Assembly (NCBI GenBank): GCA_964370625.1
Contig: CAYJKB010000013.1
Coordinates: 1 to 47,165, forward strand
DNA: 47,165 bases
Direction: 5' to 3'
From: CAYJKB01 sp964370625
Lineage (GTDB): Bacteria; Bacillota; Clostridia; Oscillospirales; Butyricicoccaceae
This document shows, piece by piece, positions 16,422 to 24,498 of the stretch. The first letter of the stretch is position 1. Each line of letters opens with the position of its first letter. The notes under the pieces were generated by a model. It saw only the letters and a program-made list of their open reading frames with translations. It did no database searches and was not told where the DNA came from. The position numbers were made by a program, and so were the translations under genes.

Positions 16422-17081
16422 ATGCATTATTTACTATCTTTTTTAGAAGGTGTAATAACATTTATTTCACCATGTTTATTGCCAATGTTACCCCTATATA
16501 TTTCTTATTTTGCAGGGCAGAGTAAAAGTCGTAGTCGTGCTTTTGTTGGCTCTTTAGGATTTGTATCAGGTTTTACAGTTGTATTTATCATGTTAGGTGC
16601 TTTTGCATCTACTATCGGTAAATTTTTCTTACAACATAATACTGCTGTAAATATTGTAACAGGACTTATCGTTATAATTTTTGGTTTAAGCTTTTTAGGA
16701 ATTTTTAATCTAAAATTTTTAAATCTTAATATTGGATTTAAAACTGATAAGACAAATTTTTTCACATCTTTTTTATTTGGTATCATTTTCTCAGTTGGTT
16801 GGACACCATGTGTCGGTGCTTTTCTTGGCTCTGCATTAGCTTTAGCCAGCACAACCGGAAGTGTTATCCAAGGAATTTTAATGCTATTTCTTTTCTCAAT
16901 GGGTCTTGGAATACCATTTATTTTAAGTGCAGTTTTCATCGACAAATTAAAATCTACTTTCGATTTTATTAAAAAACATTATAATGTCATTACTTTGCTT
17001 TCTGGTTGGTTTTTAATCATCACTGGTATACTAATGATGACAGGTTATATGGGACGTTTACTTGCGCTACTTAGCTTTTAG
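16422..17081 (+). CDS. ccdA: CcdA-type thiol-disulfide transmembrane protein
   Basis: The 219-residue protein has six predicted helices and two conserved Cys-Pro regions: FISPCLLPMLPLY in helix 1 and GWTPCVGAFLG in helix 4. CcdA carries electrons from cytoplasmic thioredoxin across the membrane through this cysteine pair to reduce extracytoplasmic thioredoxin-like proteins. A strong AAAGGAGGA site precedes the ATG. The TlpA-like partner starts 14 bases after its stop. No cytochrome c assembly genes are visible, so a general thiol-reducing role is likely. Confidence 0.9.
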   Translation: MHYLLSFLEGVITFISPCLLPMLPLYISYFAGQSKSRSRAFVGSLGFVSGFTVVFIMLGAFASTIGKFFLQHNTAVNIVTGLIVIIFGLSFLGIFNLKFLNLNIGFKTDKTNFFTSFLFGIIFSVGWTPCVGAFLGSALALASTTGSVIQGILMLFLFSMGLGIPFILSAVFIDKLKSTFDFIKKHYNVITLLSGWFLIITGILMMTGYMGRLLALLSF

Positions 17082-17095
17082 GAGGAAATTACAAA

Positions 17096-17704
17096 ATGAA
17101 AAATCAAAAAGGTTTAATAATTTTAGCTGTAATCATCGTAATTGTACTTATGAGTGCAAGTGTATTGTATGATCTTTTAGGAACAGGTAACACGCCACCT
17201 CCACAAGAAGTTACACCGAATGTATCTGATGATGCTAATACATCTCAAGAAGAAGATGTAATTCCAGCACCGAATTTTACAATGACAGATACAGATGGAA
17301 ATCAGGTTGATTTAGAAAGCTTTTTCGGAAAACCAATAGTTCTTAACTTTTGGGCTTCTTGGTGTCCTCCTTGTAAAGAAGAAATGCCTGGATTTGATGC
17401 TGTTTATAAAGAATTTGGCGAAGATGTACATTTTATTATGTTAAATTCAACAGATGGTGCTCGTGAGACTATAGAAATAGCTAATGATTATATAGCAGAC
17501 AGTGCTTACTCTTTCCCTGTGTATTTTGACTATTTACTTGATGAAGAAGGTAATGATATTTTCTTATCTGTTGGTATTTCTTATGGTGTATCAAGCCTTC
17601 CAACAACTTTATTCATCGATGAGAATGGAAATATTGAAAATGCATTTTTAGGATCTATTCCAGAGGCAGATCTTCGTATACTTGTTGAAGGTATGCTGAA
17701 ATAA
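17096..17704 (+). CDS. TlpA/ResA-like membrane-anchored thioredoxin
   Basis: The 202-residue protein has a single N-terminal anchor (LIILAVIIVIVLMSASVLY), a Pro/Asp-rich linker and a thioredoxin fold from about residue 55. The active site is FWASWCPPCKEEMPG, and SSLPTTLFIDENG holds the cis-proline. CPPC is typical of TlpA. It is probably a reductant of extracytoplasmic disulfides, kept reduced by the CcdA protein encoded just upstream. An AGGAGGAAA site precedes the ATG. Confidence 0.9.
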   Translation: MKNQKGLIILAVIIVIVLMSASVLYDLLGTGNTPPPQEVTPNVSDDANTSQEEDVIPAPNFTMTDTDGNQVDLESFFGKPIVLNFWASWCPPCKEEMPGFDAVYKEFGEDVHFIMLNSTDGARETIEIANDYIADSAYSFPVYFDYLLDEEGNDIFLSVGISYGVSSLPTTLFIDENGNIENAFLGSIPEADLRILVEGMLK

Positions 17705-17767
17705 AACTCTTGACTTTGAATCTTCTTTATGATAATATTGCATGAGTGCTGAAAATTAGCGCTCAAA

Positions 17768-17807
17768 AGACAGTTCGTAATCCATCCTGTCTATAAACAA
17801 AACTAGG
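17768..17807 (+). promoter_or_regulatory. Candidate preQ1-I riboswitch
   Basis: AGACAG (17768-17773) and CTGTCT (17787-17792) form a six-pair P1 stem around a loop starting TTCGTAATCC. The tail ATAAACAAAACTAGG follows, an A-rich strand like that of preQ1-I aptamers, whose end can pair with the loop through CC/GG. The next gene downstream encodes a YhhQ-family queuosine-precursor transporter, a usual target of these riboswitches. The distance to that gene, about 300 bases including a gap, is longer than normal, and no convincing promoter was found. Confidence 0.5.
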
Positions 17808-17908
17808 GAATGTCAATAAAGAATATATTGCAAGGTGTTTGCTCAGATTTAGCTTATTTTATGCTTTTTTAAATAATTTAGTTAAACATTTTATTTAGCG
17901 AACTCCTA

Positions 17909-18008
17909 NNNNNNNNNNNNNNNNNNNNNNNNNNNNNNNNNNNNNNNNNNNNNNNNNNNNNNNNNNNNNNNNNNNNNNNNNNNNNNNNNNNNNNNNNNNN
18001 NNNNNNNN
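17909..18008. other. Assembly gap of 100 N with identical flanks
   Basis: TAGCGAACTCCTA ends the left contig (17896-17908) and starts the right contig (18009-18021). This 13-base repeat suggests an unmerged overlap, so the leader of the next gene may really be about 113 bases shorter. Confidence 0.9.
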
Positions 18009-18035
18009 TAGCGAACTCCTATTATTTACTTATTT

Positions 18036-18068
18036 ACTTCCTTAATTTTTAATTAAGGAAGTTTTTTT
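18036..18068 (+). terminator. Strong intrinsic terminator in the yhhQ leader
   Basis: ACTTCCTTAATT pairs perfectly with AATTAAGGAAGT around loop TTT, followed by seven T. It ends 45 bases before the transporter ATG, so transcription from upstream must read through it. It is a possible expression platform for the candidate preQ1 element, or a delayed terminator of ccdA-tlpA. Confidence 0.85.
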
Positions 18069-18113
18069 ATTGAAAATTCCCCAATTTATATTTGCAATCG
18101 GAGGAATAAAAAC

Positions 18114-18815
18114 ATGCAAAATGAACTAATTTTAATCGCTTCACTTCTTTTTTCCTATGGAATGGTCTTTATTTTTTACAAAACTTTAGGTAAAACTGGG
18201 CTTTTCGTTTGGACGGCTATCGCTACTATTGTGGCAAATATTGAAGTACCTATCTTAATTAATGCCTTTGGAATGGAACAAACACTTGGCAATGTATTAT
18301 TTGCTTCAACTTTTCTTGTGACAGATATTTTATCTGAAAATCATGATAAAAAATCTGCAAATACAGCAGTTAAAATCGGTGTATTAGCTAGTATAACTTT
18401 TATCGTGCTTTCTAGGTTTTGGTTTGTATTTACACCATCAGAAAATGATTTTATTATGCCAGCTATGAAGGAAGTTTTTTCAAATACACCTAGAATTATG
18501 ATTGCTGGTGTTGTGGTTTATGCTGTGTGTCAGTTATTTGATGTTTGGGTTTATCATAGAATTTGGCAAAAAACAACAGAAAAATTTGGTGATAGTAAAA
18601 AGTATTTATTTATTCGAAATAATGTGTCAACTATGTTAAGTCAGCTGATAAATAGCTTTTTATTCAACTTTGCTGCATTTTATGGAACTATGGATAATCA
18701 AACAATTATTTATATTTCGCTATCCACTTATGTGATTTACTTTATTACAAGCCTTCTTGATACGCCAATTGTATATCTTGCAAGACGTTTTAAACCAACA
18801 GAGGAAAAAGCATAA
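18114..18815 (+). CDS. Queuosine precursor transporter (YhhQ/VUT family)
   Basis: The 233-residue protein has about six membrane helices. It matches the DUF165/COG1738 family: ATIVANIEVPILINAFGMEQTLGNVLFASTFLVTDILSENHDKK early on, and VSTMLSQLINSFLFNFAAFYG later. These proteins import queuosine precursors (preQ1 or related bases) for tRNA modification. An ATCGGAGGAA site precedes the ATG. It is a single gene behind a leader containing a terminator and a candidate preQ1 aptamer, which fits ligand-controlled attenuation. Confidence 0.9.
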   Translation: MQNELILIASLLFSYGMVFIFYKTLGKTGLFVWTAIATIVANIEVPILINAFGMEQTLGNVLFASTFLVTDILSENHDKKSANTAVKIGVLASITFIVLSRFWFVFTPSENDFIMPAMKEVFSNTPRIMIAGVVVYAVCQLFDVWVYHRIWQKTTEKFGDSKKYLFIRNNVSTMLSQLINSFLFNFAAFYGTMDNQTIIYISLSTYVIYFITSLLDTPIVYLARRFKPTEEKA

Positions 18816-18893
18816 ATTTACATTCATATTTTCAAACTTTTAACCATATAATTTAAAGAAATTAGGATTTTTAAAGTTTGGAGGTAATAAAAA

Positions 18894-19811
18894 ATGCAAG
18901 ACAACACAATTTTTCTGCCTGAAGGAATGATTGAAAATTCCAATGAATATTTAGGCAGTATGCAAGCACTTTCAAAAGCATTATCACAAGATAAAATAAT
19001 AGAAGCACCTGTTGTAATGTGTGATTTAGAACATAATTTATACGTTGATTTAGGTAATGGGCTACGAGGGAAAATCCCTAGACAAGAATGTGCTTTAGGG
19101 ATAACAGAAGGTACAACTCGTGAAATTGCTATTATCTCACGAGTGGGTAAACCTACTTGCTTTAAAGTTGTGTCGCTAGATGGGGAAATTATTTTATCTA
19201 GAAAAAAAGCACAAAAACAGGCACTGGATTTTCTTTTAAATCAAAAGTCTTCTGGAGATGTTTTAAACGCTCGGGTTACTCACTTGGAACAATTTGGTGC
19301 ATTTGTCGATATTGGATGTGGTGTTATTTCACTTATTGGCATAGAAAACTTGTCGATTTCTCGAATTTTTCACCCTAAAGAACGCTTTTATGAAGGGATG
19401 CCTATTCTTGCTGTTATCACGGGGATTGATTATAACTCTAATAGGATTTTACTTTCACATAAAGAGCTTTTAGGCACTTGGGAGCAAAATTCTAAGAATT
19501 TTTCAGCGGGTCAAACAGTCATGGGAATTGTTCGCTCTGTTGAAAGTTATGGAATTTTTATAGAGCTTACTCCAAATCTTTCAGGACTTGCAGAAAATAG
19601 AGCTGATATTCATGCAGGTCAACACGTATCTGTATATGTTAAATCAATTATACCTGAAAAAATGAAGATTAAGCTTAGTATTATTGATGTTTTGCCTAAT
19701 AATACTAACCCTTGTGAATTTGAATATTACATAGAAAATGACCATATCGAAACTTTTAAATATACTCCTGATAGTTGTACAACTAAACAAATCATTAGTA
19801 ATTTTTCTTAA
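18894..19811 (+). CDS. S1 RNA-binding domain protein (RpsA-like)
   Basis: The 305-residue protein has three S1-like units: an N-terminal one around 35-100, a canonical one at about 120-190 (GDVLNARVTHLEQFGAFVDIG) and a third around 205-265 (GQTVMGIVRSVESYGIFIEL). It is shorter than the four-to-six-domain proteobacterial S1 and matches the short Firmicutes S1-like proteins that bind RNA and may assist translation. A TTGGAGGTAA site precedes the ATG, and TATAAT at 18847 may be its -10. It is monocistronic. Confidence 0.82.
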   Translation: MQDNTIFLPEGMIENSNEYLGSMQALSKALSQDKIIEAPVVMCDLEHNLYVDLGNGLRGKIPRQECALGITEGTTREIAIISRVGKPTCFKVVSLDGEIILSRKKAQKQALDFLLNQKSSGDVLNARVTHLEQFGAFVDIGCGVISLIGIENLSISRIFHPKERFYEGMPILAVITGIDYNSNRILLSHKELLGTWEQNSKNFSAGQTVMGIVRSVESYGIFIELTPNLSGLAENRADIHAGQHVSVYVKSIIPEKMKIKLSIIDVLPNNTNPCEFEYYIENDHIETFKYTPDSCTTKQIISNFS

Positions 19812-19846
19812 GTTTGTATATCTTTCTATTTTAATACAAAAATAAC

Positions 19847-19875
19847 TTGAAAATTTTGATAAAAAAGGATATAAT
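19847..19875 (+). promoter_or_regulatory. Sigma-A promoter of aspS
   Basis: TTGAAA (19847-19852) and TATAAT (19870-19875) are 17 bp apart, about 50 bases before the aspS start. Confidence 0.75.
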
Positions 19876-19925
19876 ATATTGATATAAAATTTATTTAATT
19901 TTAAAATAGAAAGGCGATTTTTGCT

Positions 19926-21248
19926 ATGCAGTTTATCGAAACTCCAAAAGTTTATGTTGATGCAGCTTTGTCTGCTAAAGAAAATATTGGTAAAAGCATC
20001 ACATTTAAAGGTACGGTTCATCGTGCTAGAGAAATGGGAGATTTTGCTTTTATTATTGTTCGTACAAACTCTGATTTAATCCAATGTATGATGTCAGGTC
20101 AAATTGGTGAATACACTAAAGCAGATATTAAAGATGCTATGGTTGTTGAAATCACAGGTGATGTACGCGAAGAAGAACGTGCTTCTAATGGTATCGAGGT
20201 TGTGATTACAGATATTAAAATTCTTGCTGTAGCTTATGACACTCTACCTGTTCCACTTGGGAAAAAATATATGGGGCTTTCCCTTGATACAGATTTACCT
20301 CTACGTCCTATCACTCTTAGACACCCAATTAAACGTGCTGTGTTTAAAATTCAAGGTGAAATTGCCAATGCGTTTGGCGATTATCTAAGAAGTGAAGGTT
20401 TTATGCGTGTGCATACACCTAAAATCGTTTCAGCTGGTGCTGAAGGTGGAGCTAATATCTTTAAACTTGATTACTTTGGTCAAACTGCTTATCTTGCGCA
20501 AAGCCCGCAGTTTTATAAACAATATATGGCTGGTGTATATGGCAGAGTATTTGAAGTAGGCGGAGTATATCGTGCTGAACGTCACTCAACTTCTCGTCAC
20601 TTAAATGAATATATCGGTCTTGATTTTGAAATGGCTTATATTGACAGCATGTATGATGTTATGGAGACTGAAACAGCTATGCTTCGTTATGTTGTAAAAC
20701 ATTTAAATGAAGTTTGTGCTGATGAAATAGCTCTATTAAATGTTAAACTTCCTGTGATTGATAAAATTCCTTCAATCACTTTTGCTGAAGCTAAAGAAAT
20801 TATGGCTGAGAAATTCTCTCATAAATCTAAAAACCGTTATGACCTTGACCCTAATGAAGAACAAATGCTTTGCCAATGGGCTGAAGAAGTTCACAACTGT
20901 GAATTTGTTTTTGTTACTCATTTCCCATCTTCAAAACGTCCATTCTATGCTAAAGATGATGAAAATGATTCTTCTCTTGCACTTTCATTTGACCTTTTAT
21001 TCAGAGGGCTTGAAATCACTACTGGTGGTCAACGTATTAACGATTACAAAGAACAATATGATAAACTTGTTGATCGCAAAATGAATGCTGAAGACTTTGA
21101 AAGCTTCCTTATGATGCATAAATATGGTATGCCTCCTCATGGTGGTTTAGGTATCGGGCTTGAACGTTTGACTATGAAAATGTTAAATTTAAGCAATGTT
21201 CGTGATGCTTCTTTATTCCCTCGTGATATGACAAGATTAGAACCATAA
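19926..21248 (+). CDS. aspS: Aspartyl-tRNA synthetase, archaeal/eukaryal type
   Basis: The 440-residue protein has an N-terminal OB-fold anticodon-binding domain (residues 1-105) and a class II catalytic core. Motif 2 is FEVGGVYRAERHSTSRHLNE and motif 3 is GGLGIGLERLTMKML. It lacks the large GAD insertion of standard bacterial AspRS (about 590 residues) and has archaeal landmarks such as FRGLEITTGGQR and YGMPPHGG. It charges tRNA(Asp), and in many bacteria with this form also tRNA(Asn) for later amidation. Whether it discriminates cannot be decided here. An AGAAAGGCG site precedes the ATG. Confidence 0.93.
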   Translation: MQFIETPKVYVDAALSAKENIGKSITFKGTVHRAREMGDFAFIIVRTNSDLIQCMMSGQIGEYTKADIKDAMVVEITGDVREEERASNGIEVVITDIKILAVAYDTLPVPLGKKYMGLSLDTDLPLRPITLRHPIKRAVFKIQGEIANAFGDYLRSEGFMRVHTPKIVSAGAEGGANIFKLDYFGQTAYLAQSPQFYKQYMAGVYGRVFEVGGVYRAERHSTSRHLNEYIGLDFEMAYIDSMYDVMETETAMLRYVVKHLNEVCADEIALLNVKLPVIDKIPSITFAEAKEIMAEKFSHKSKNRYDLDPNEEQMLCQWAEEVHNCEFVFVTHFPSSKRPFYAKDDENDSSLALSFDLLFRGLEITTGGQRINDYKEQYDKLVDRKMNAEDFESFLMMHKYGMPPHGGLGIGLERLTMKMLNLSNVRDASLFPRDMTRLEP

Positions 21249-21255
21249 TTAATTT

Positions 21256-21288
21256 TATCCCTTAGAAAAATTCTAAGGGATATTTTTT
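21256..21288 (+). terminator. Intrinsic terminator of aspS
   Basis: TATCCCTTAGAA pairs perfectly with TTCTAAGGGATA around loop AAA, then a T tract follows. Confidence 0.88.
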
Positions 21289-21390
21289 ATGAAAATATGT
21301 CTTTCTATATAAATTAATTTTAAAATAAGAGCAATACCCTGATGGTTTTCTCTTACGACTTCTTTCCTTTTGTAATTTCTATTTAATATA

Positions 21391-21426
21391 AGTAAAAGAG
21401 CAGTTCAAATGAACTGCTCTTTTACT
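21391..21426. terminator. Perfect 16-bp bidirectional hairpin
   Basis: AGTAAAAGAGCAGTTC and its exact complement surround loop AAAT, with the outer arms giving A and T runs on both strands. No gene ends directly at it. It could end the riboswitch transcript coming from the minus strand, or back up the aspS terminator. Confidence 0.75.
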
Positions 21427-21526
21427 TTGGTTAATTACTATTTAAATGATGATTAAGCTGATTTTTTATACATCTTTTGGAAATATTTACAAATCTTGTT
21501 TTGAAATTAGCAAAAGATTTAAGAGC

Positions 21527-21560
21527 AAAATAAAAAGACCTCACTCTAAAAAGTGCGATC
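21527..21560 (-). terminator. Intrinsic terminator behind the glycine riboswitch
   Basis: On the minus strand GATCGCACT pairs with GAGTGAGGTC around TTTTTA with one mismatch, then TTTTTATTTT follows. It lies about 60 bases after the second aptamer, as expected for an expression platform or a stand-alone RNA end. Confidence 0.7.
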
Positions 21561-21619
21561 TTAATGTTAATTGAAAGTAAAAATTGATACACAACACATG
21601 GGTGTGTATAAATATTTAT

Positions 21620-21783
21620 TTCTCTGTCCTTTTGCCTGAGAGAATAACGCATAAATATGCATCTTACACCTTCGGCACCAACATTTAAGAGGCTTCTCCA
21701 GAGTTACATCCGTTTATAGTCTTCATCTGCTGAGTGCAAATACCTGAGAGCGTTATTCCTTCGGTAAGTTATCTTTTTCCTAT
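21620..21783 (-). promoter_or_regulatory. Tandem glycine riboswitch without a downstream gene
   Basis: Read on the minus strand, aptamer 1 shows ACCGAAGG, then CGCTCTCAGGTA. Aptamer 2 shows GGTGCCGAAGGTGTAAG, then TTCTCTCAGGCAAAAGGACA. These are the conserved glycine aptamer cores in tandem. Both have a variable hairpin between the CCGAAGG and CTCTCAGG parts. No plausible coding frame follows before the terminators at 21,527 and 21,391, and the next gene (aspS) lies on the other strand. Confidence 0.88.
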
Positions 21784-21816
21784 AAACATCAACTGTCTTA
21801 TTAAATTACTTATATT

Positions 21817-21845
21817 AGTTTAATATATAATTCCACTAATGTCAA
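21817..21845 (-). promoter_or_regulatory. Promoter of the glycine riboswitch RNA
   Basis: On the minus strand TTGACA (21845-21840) and TAAACT (21822-21817) are 17 bp apart, starting transcription close to the first aptamer. An intact promoter suggests the RNA is still made. Confidence 0.65.
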
Positions 21846-21897
21846 TGCTTTTTTGTATAAATTTACTTTTTTAATAATTAATATTAAATGACTAACA

Positions 21898-21936
21898 AAA
21901 AAATAAAGGTAAACACCATTAACAGTGTCTACCTTT
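21898..21936 (-). terminator. Terminator of the gal operon
   Basis: AAAGGTAGACAC pairs with GTGTTTACCTTT on the minus strand, followed by ATTTTTTT, 24 bases after the galM stop. It is roughly symmetric and may work in both directions. Confidence 0.8.
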
Positions 21937-21959
21937 GTTTATTTTTATTTCAATGAATC

Positions 21960-23009
21960 TTATCTGAATGCATAAATAGTTGTTTGTGTATATTTTTCGC
22001 CTTTTTCAAGAAGTACATCTTGTATTCTTCCTGTATTCACAGCATTCGGATAACGTTGAGCCTCTAAACATAGAGCACAATGTTTATCATAAATTTTATT
22101 TTCTTTTCCTCGTATTCCAGAATCTTTATTTATGAAATTAGCTGTATAAAATTGTACACATGGCTCTGTTGTAAATATGTCCATAGTTACATAAGTTAAT
22201 GAATCTTGAACTGTCGCTACTTTTTTAAGCGAACCATCAGCATTATTAATTAGATAATTAACATCAAATCCATTGTCTTTTATAAGTCTCTCATGTGTAT
22301 CATTGCATGTATCTGCTATCTTCTTAATTGTTCGGAAGTCAAAAGGTGTATTTTCAACATTATCACAAATCGAAGTAGGCATGCCTTGTTCATTTGTTGT
22401 AGTAAATAAATCTGCATCAATCCACACATTATGAGCATAGATATTTCCACTATTATGTCCAGCCAAGTTAAAATAGCTATGATTAGTTAAATTTACAATA
22501 GTATCTTTATCAGAAACTGCTTCATATTTGATTATTACACTATTTTCTTCGGTAAGTTCGTATGAAACTTTGACATTGAGATTTCCTGGAAACCCTTGAT
22601 CATCATCTGGGCTATCAATTTCAAATATGACTTTACTATCATTCATAACAGTTGCTTTCCAATTGTATTTATCAAATCCAATTTTACCGCCATGAATATG
22701 ATTTGGTGATTGATTATCACAAACTTTATATGTCTGGCCATTAATTTCAAAGCTAGCATTAGAAATTCTATTAGCACATCTACCAACTATACATCCAAAA
22801 AATGGATTATCTTTTAAATAACTATCTAGTTCATCAAATCCTAATACAACATCAATTTTTTCATCTTCCTTATCAGGAATAAGCACTTTTGACAAAGTTG
22901 CACCGTAAGTTATCACTTCAATAATCATATTATTATTGTTTGAAATTGTAAATTTATCTACATTTTCACCATTTGGTAAATTTCCAAAAACAGATTTTAT
23001 TATAGGCAT
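21960..23009 (-). CDS. galM: Aldose 1-epimerase (galactose mutarotase)
   Basis: The 349-residue GalM fold protein has the conserved NRISNASFEINGQTY, NHIHGGKIGFDKYNW (catalytic His) and NLTNHSYFNLAGH (second His) segments. It interconverts beta- and alpha-galactose, supplying alpha-galactose to GalK. It is the last gene of galK-galE-galT-galM and overlaps galT by ten bases, so translation is probably coupled. Confidence 0.94.
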   Translation of the reverse strand: MPIIKSVFGNLPNGENVDKFTISNNNNMIIEVITYGATLSKVLIPDKEDEKIDVVLGFDELDSYLKDNPFFGCIVGRCANRISNASFEINGQTYKVCDNQSPNHIHGGKIGFDKYNWKATVMNDSKVIFEIDSPDDDQGFPGNLNVKVSYELTEENSVIIKYEAVSDKDTIVNLTNHSYFNLAGHNSGNIYAHNVWIDADLFTTTNEQGMPTSICDNVENTPFDFRTIKKIADTCNDTHERLIKDNGFDVNYLINNADGSLKKVATVQDSLTYVTMDIFTTEPCVQFYTANFINKDSGIRGKENKIYDKHCALCLEAQRYPNAVNTGRIQDVLLEKGEKYTQTTIYAFR

Positions 23010-24496
23010 TTTTTAGCACCTAAACTTTCCATAAACTTGTTAAAATATGGTTGATTTATTTTGAATACTCCAGCACATTCAAGTACTTCTTCAAAAATAA
23101 TACCAATTTCTCTTTGTAAAATTTCATCTATATTTTGTGCTGAAATATCACTATTTCGTTCTAATAAATCTTTAATCCATACAGCATGTTTTTCTACTTT
23201 TTCATTTTGTGCAACATCAATTTTTTGCAAGATACACTGCTTTAATATTTCAATTTCTTCTTTTAATCGTGATGGAAGAACTGCAAGCCCCATAACTTCA
23301 ATAAGACCAATATTTTCCTTTTTTATATGATGTAAATGTGCATGAGGATGATAAACTCCTAATGGGTGTTCTTCAGTTGTAATATTATTTCTAAGAACTA
23401 AATCAAGTTGATAAGATGAACCAACACGTCTACCAATTGGAGTTATTGTATTATGTGGGACATTGTTAGTTTCTGCAAAAATAAATGCTTCTTCATCAGT
23501 ATATTCACGCCATTTATCTAAAATATTGCTAGAAATTTCAATTAAATTCTGTCTATTTTCAGAAGTCAATCTAATTACCGACAAAGGCCAATTTAAAATC
23601 TCAACTGACACATCATCAAAATCTTCAAATTTATAATTCGCTATAGCTTCTGCTTTTTCCATAGCAAAAGTGTATTTTCCACCTTGAAAATGGTCATGTG
23701 ATAAAATCGAGCCACCTACAATCGGTAAATCTGCATTTGAGCCTACGAAATAATGTGGAAATATTTCAGTAAAATCTAACATTTTTGAAAAAGTTGCTTT
23801 TTCAATTTTCATCGGCTCATGCTGACTACTAAATAATATACAATGTTCATTATAATATACATAAGGAGAGTATTGAAAATACCATGATTTATTTCCTATA
23901 GTAATAGGTAAAATTCTATGATTTTGCCTAGCTGGTTGATTTAAGTTTCCACAAACTCCTTCATTCTCTTTACATAAAAGGCATTTCGGATAACCAGAAG
24001 ATTTTTGATTTTTAGCAGCAGCAATCGCTTTTGGATCTTTTTCTGGTTTTGCAAGATTGATAGTTATATCAAGTGTTCCGTATTTCGTATTAGTTTGCCA
24101 TTTTACATCTTTTTTAATGCGATATCGTCTAATATAGTCTGAATCGCAGCTAAATTCATAAAACCAATCGGTTGCATTTTTAGGGTTTTGTTTGTAAAAC
24201 TGTTGAAATTTTGCACGTATTTCACGTGGAAATGGAATCATTGCTCCCATCAATTTAGTGTCAAGTAAATCACGCTCTGCTGTTATATTTTCAATTATAC
24301 CACGTTCTGCAGCATCATCTAAAATCACTTTTAAAGTTTGTTCTAAATCAAGGTCAACTTCTTTTTCTGGTTTTGCATAATTATTCAAATTAAGAATTTC
24401 TAAAAATCTATTTATAACAAAAATTTCATCATCTTTTTCTATAAATTTTTTATCAATTCCGTATTTCACTAAGTTATTAAGTGCAGAAAAAATCAT
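23000..24496 (-). CDS. galT: UDP-glucose-hexose-1-phosphate uridylyltransferase, Firmicutes type 2
   Basis: The 498-residue protein is the long Firmicutes GalT, not the 350-residue enterobacterial form. Visible landmarks are GYPKCLLCKENEGVCG, the ILPITIGNKSWYFQYSPYVYYNEHCI segment, GGSILSHDHFQGGKYTFAMEKAEA, and the late HPHAHLHHIKKENIGLIEVMG. It exchanges UMP between UDP-glucose and galactose-1-phosphate in the Leloir pathway. It begins two bases after the galE stop. Confidence 0.94.
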   Translation of the reverse strand: MIFSALNNLVKYGIDKKFIEKDDEIFVINRFLEILNLNNYAKPEKEVDLDLEQTLKVILDDAAERGIIENITAERDLLDTKLMGAMIPFPREIRAKFQQFYKQNPKNATDWFYEFSCDSDYIRRYRIKKDVKWQTNTKYGTLDITINLAKPEKDPKAIAAAKNQKSSGYPKCLLCKENEGVCGNLNQPARQNHRILPITIGNKSWYFQYSPYVYYNEHCILFSSQHEPMKIEKATFSKMLDFTEIFPHYFVGSNADLPIVGGSILSHDHFQGGKYTFAMEKAEAIANYKFEDFDDVSVEILNWPLSVIRLTSENRQNLIEISSNILDKWREYTDEEAFIFAETNNVPHNTITPIGRRVGSSYQLDLVLRNNITTEEHPLGVYHPHAHLHHIKKENIGLIEVMGLAVLPSRLKEEIEILKQCILQKIDVAQNEKVEKHAVWIKDLLERNSDISAQNIDEILQREIGIIFEEVLECAGVFKINQPYFNKFMESLGAKKCL

Positions 24497-24498
24497 TT

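Noticed and set aside
16505..16945. 146-codon minus-strand frame opposite ccdA
   Set aside because: It is a shadow of a clear CcdA gene, with no ribosome binding site and no family resemblance.
18009..18035. AACTCCTATTATTTACTT beside the gap, considered as the 3' part of a preQ1 aptamer
   Set aside because: No matching 5' stem strand is present in either contig flank; the element at 17,768 fits much better.
21431..21652. 73-codon minus-strand frame overlapping the glycine riboswitch
   Set aside because: It starts inside the second aptamer and runs through the terminator stem, without a ribosome binding site. It is not considered coding.
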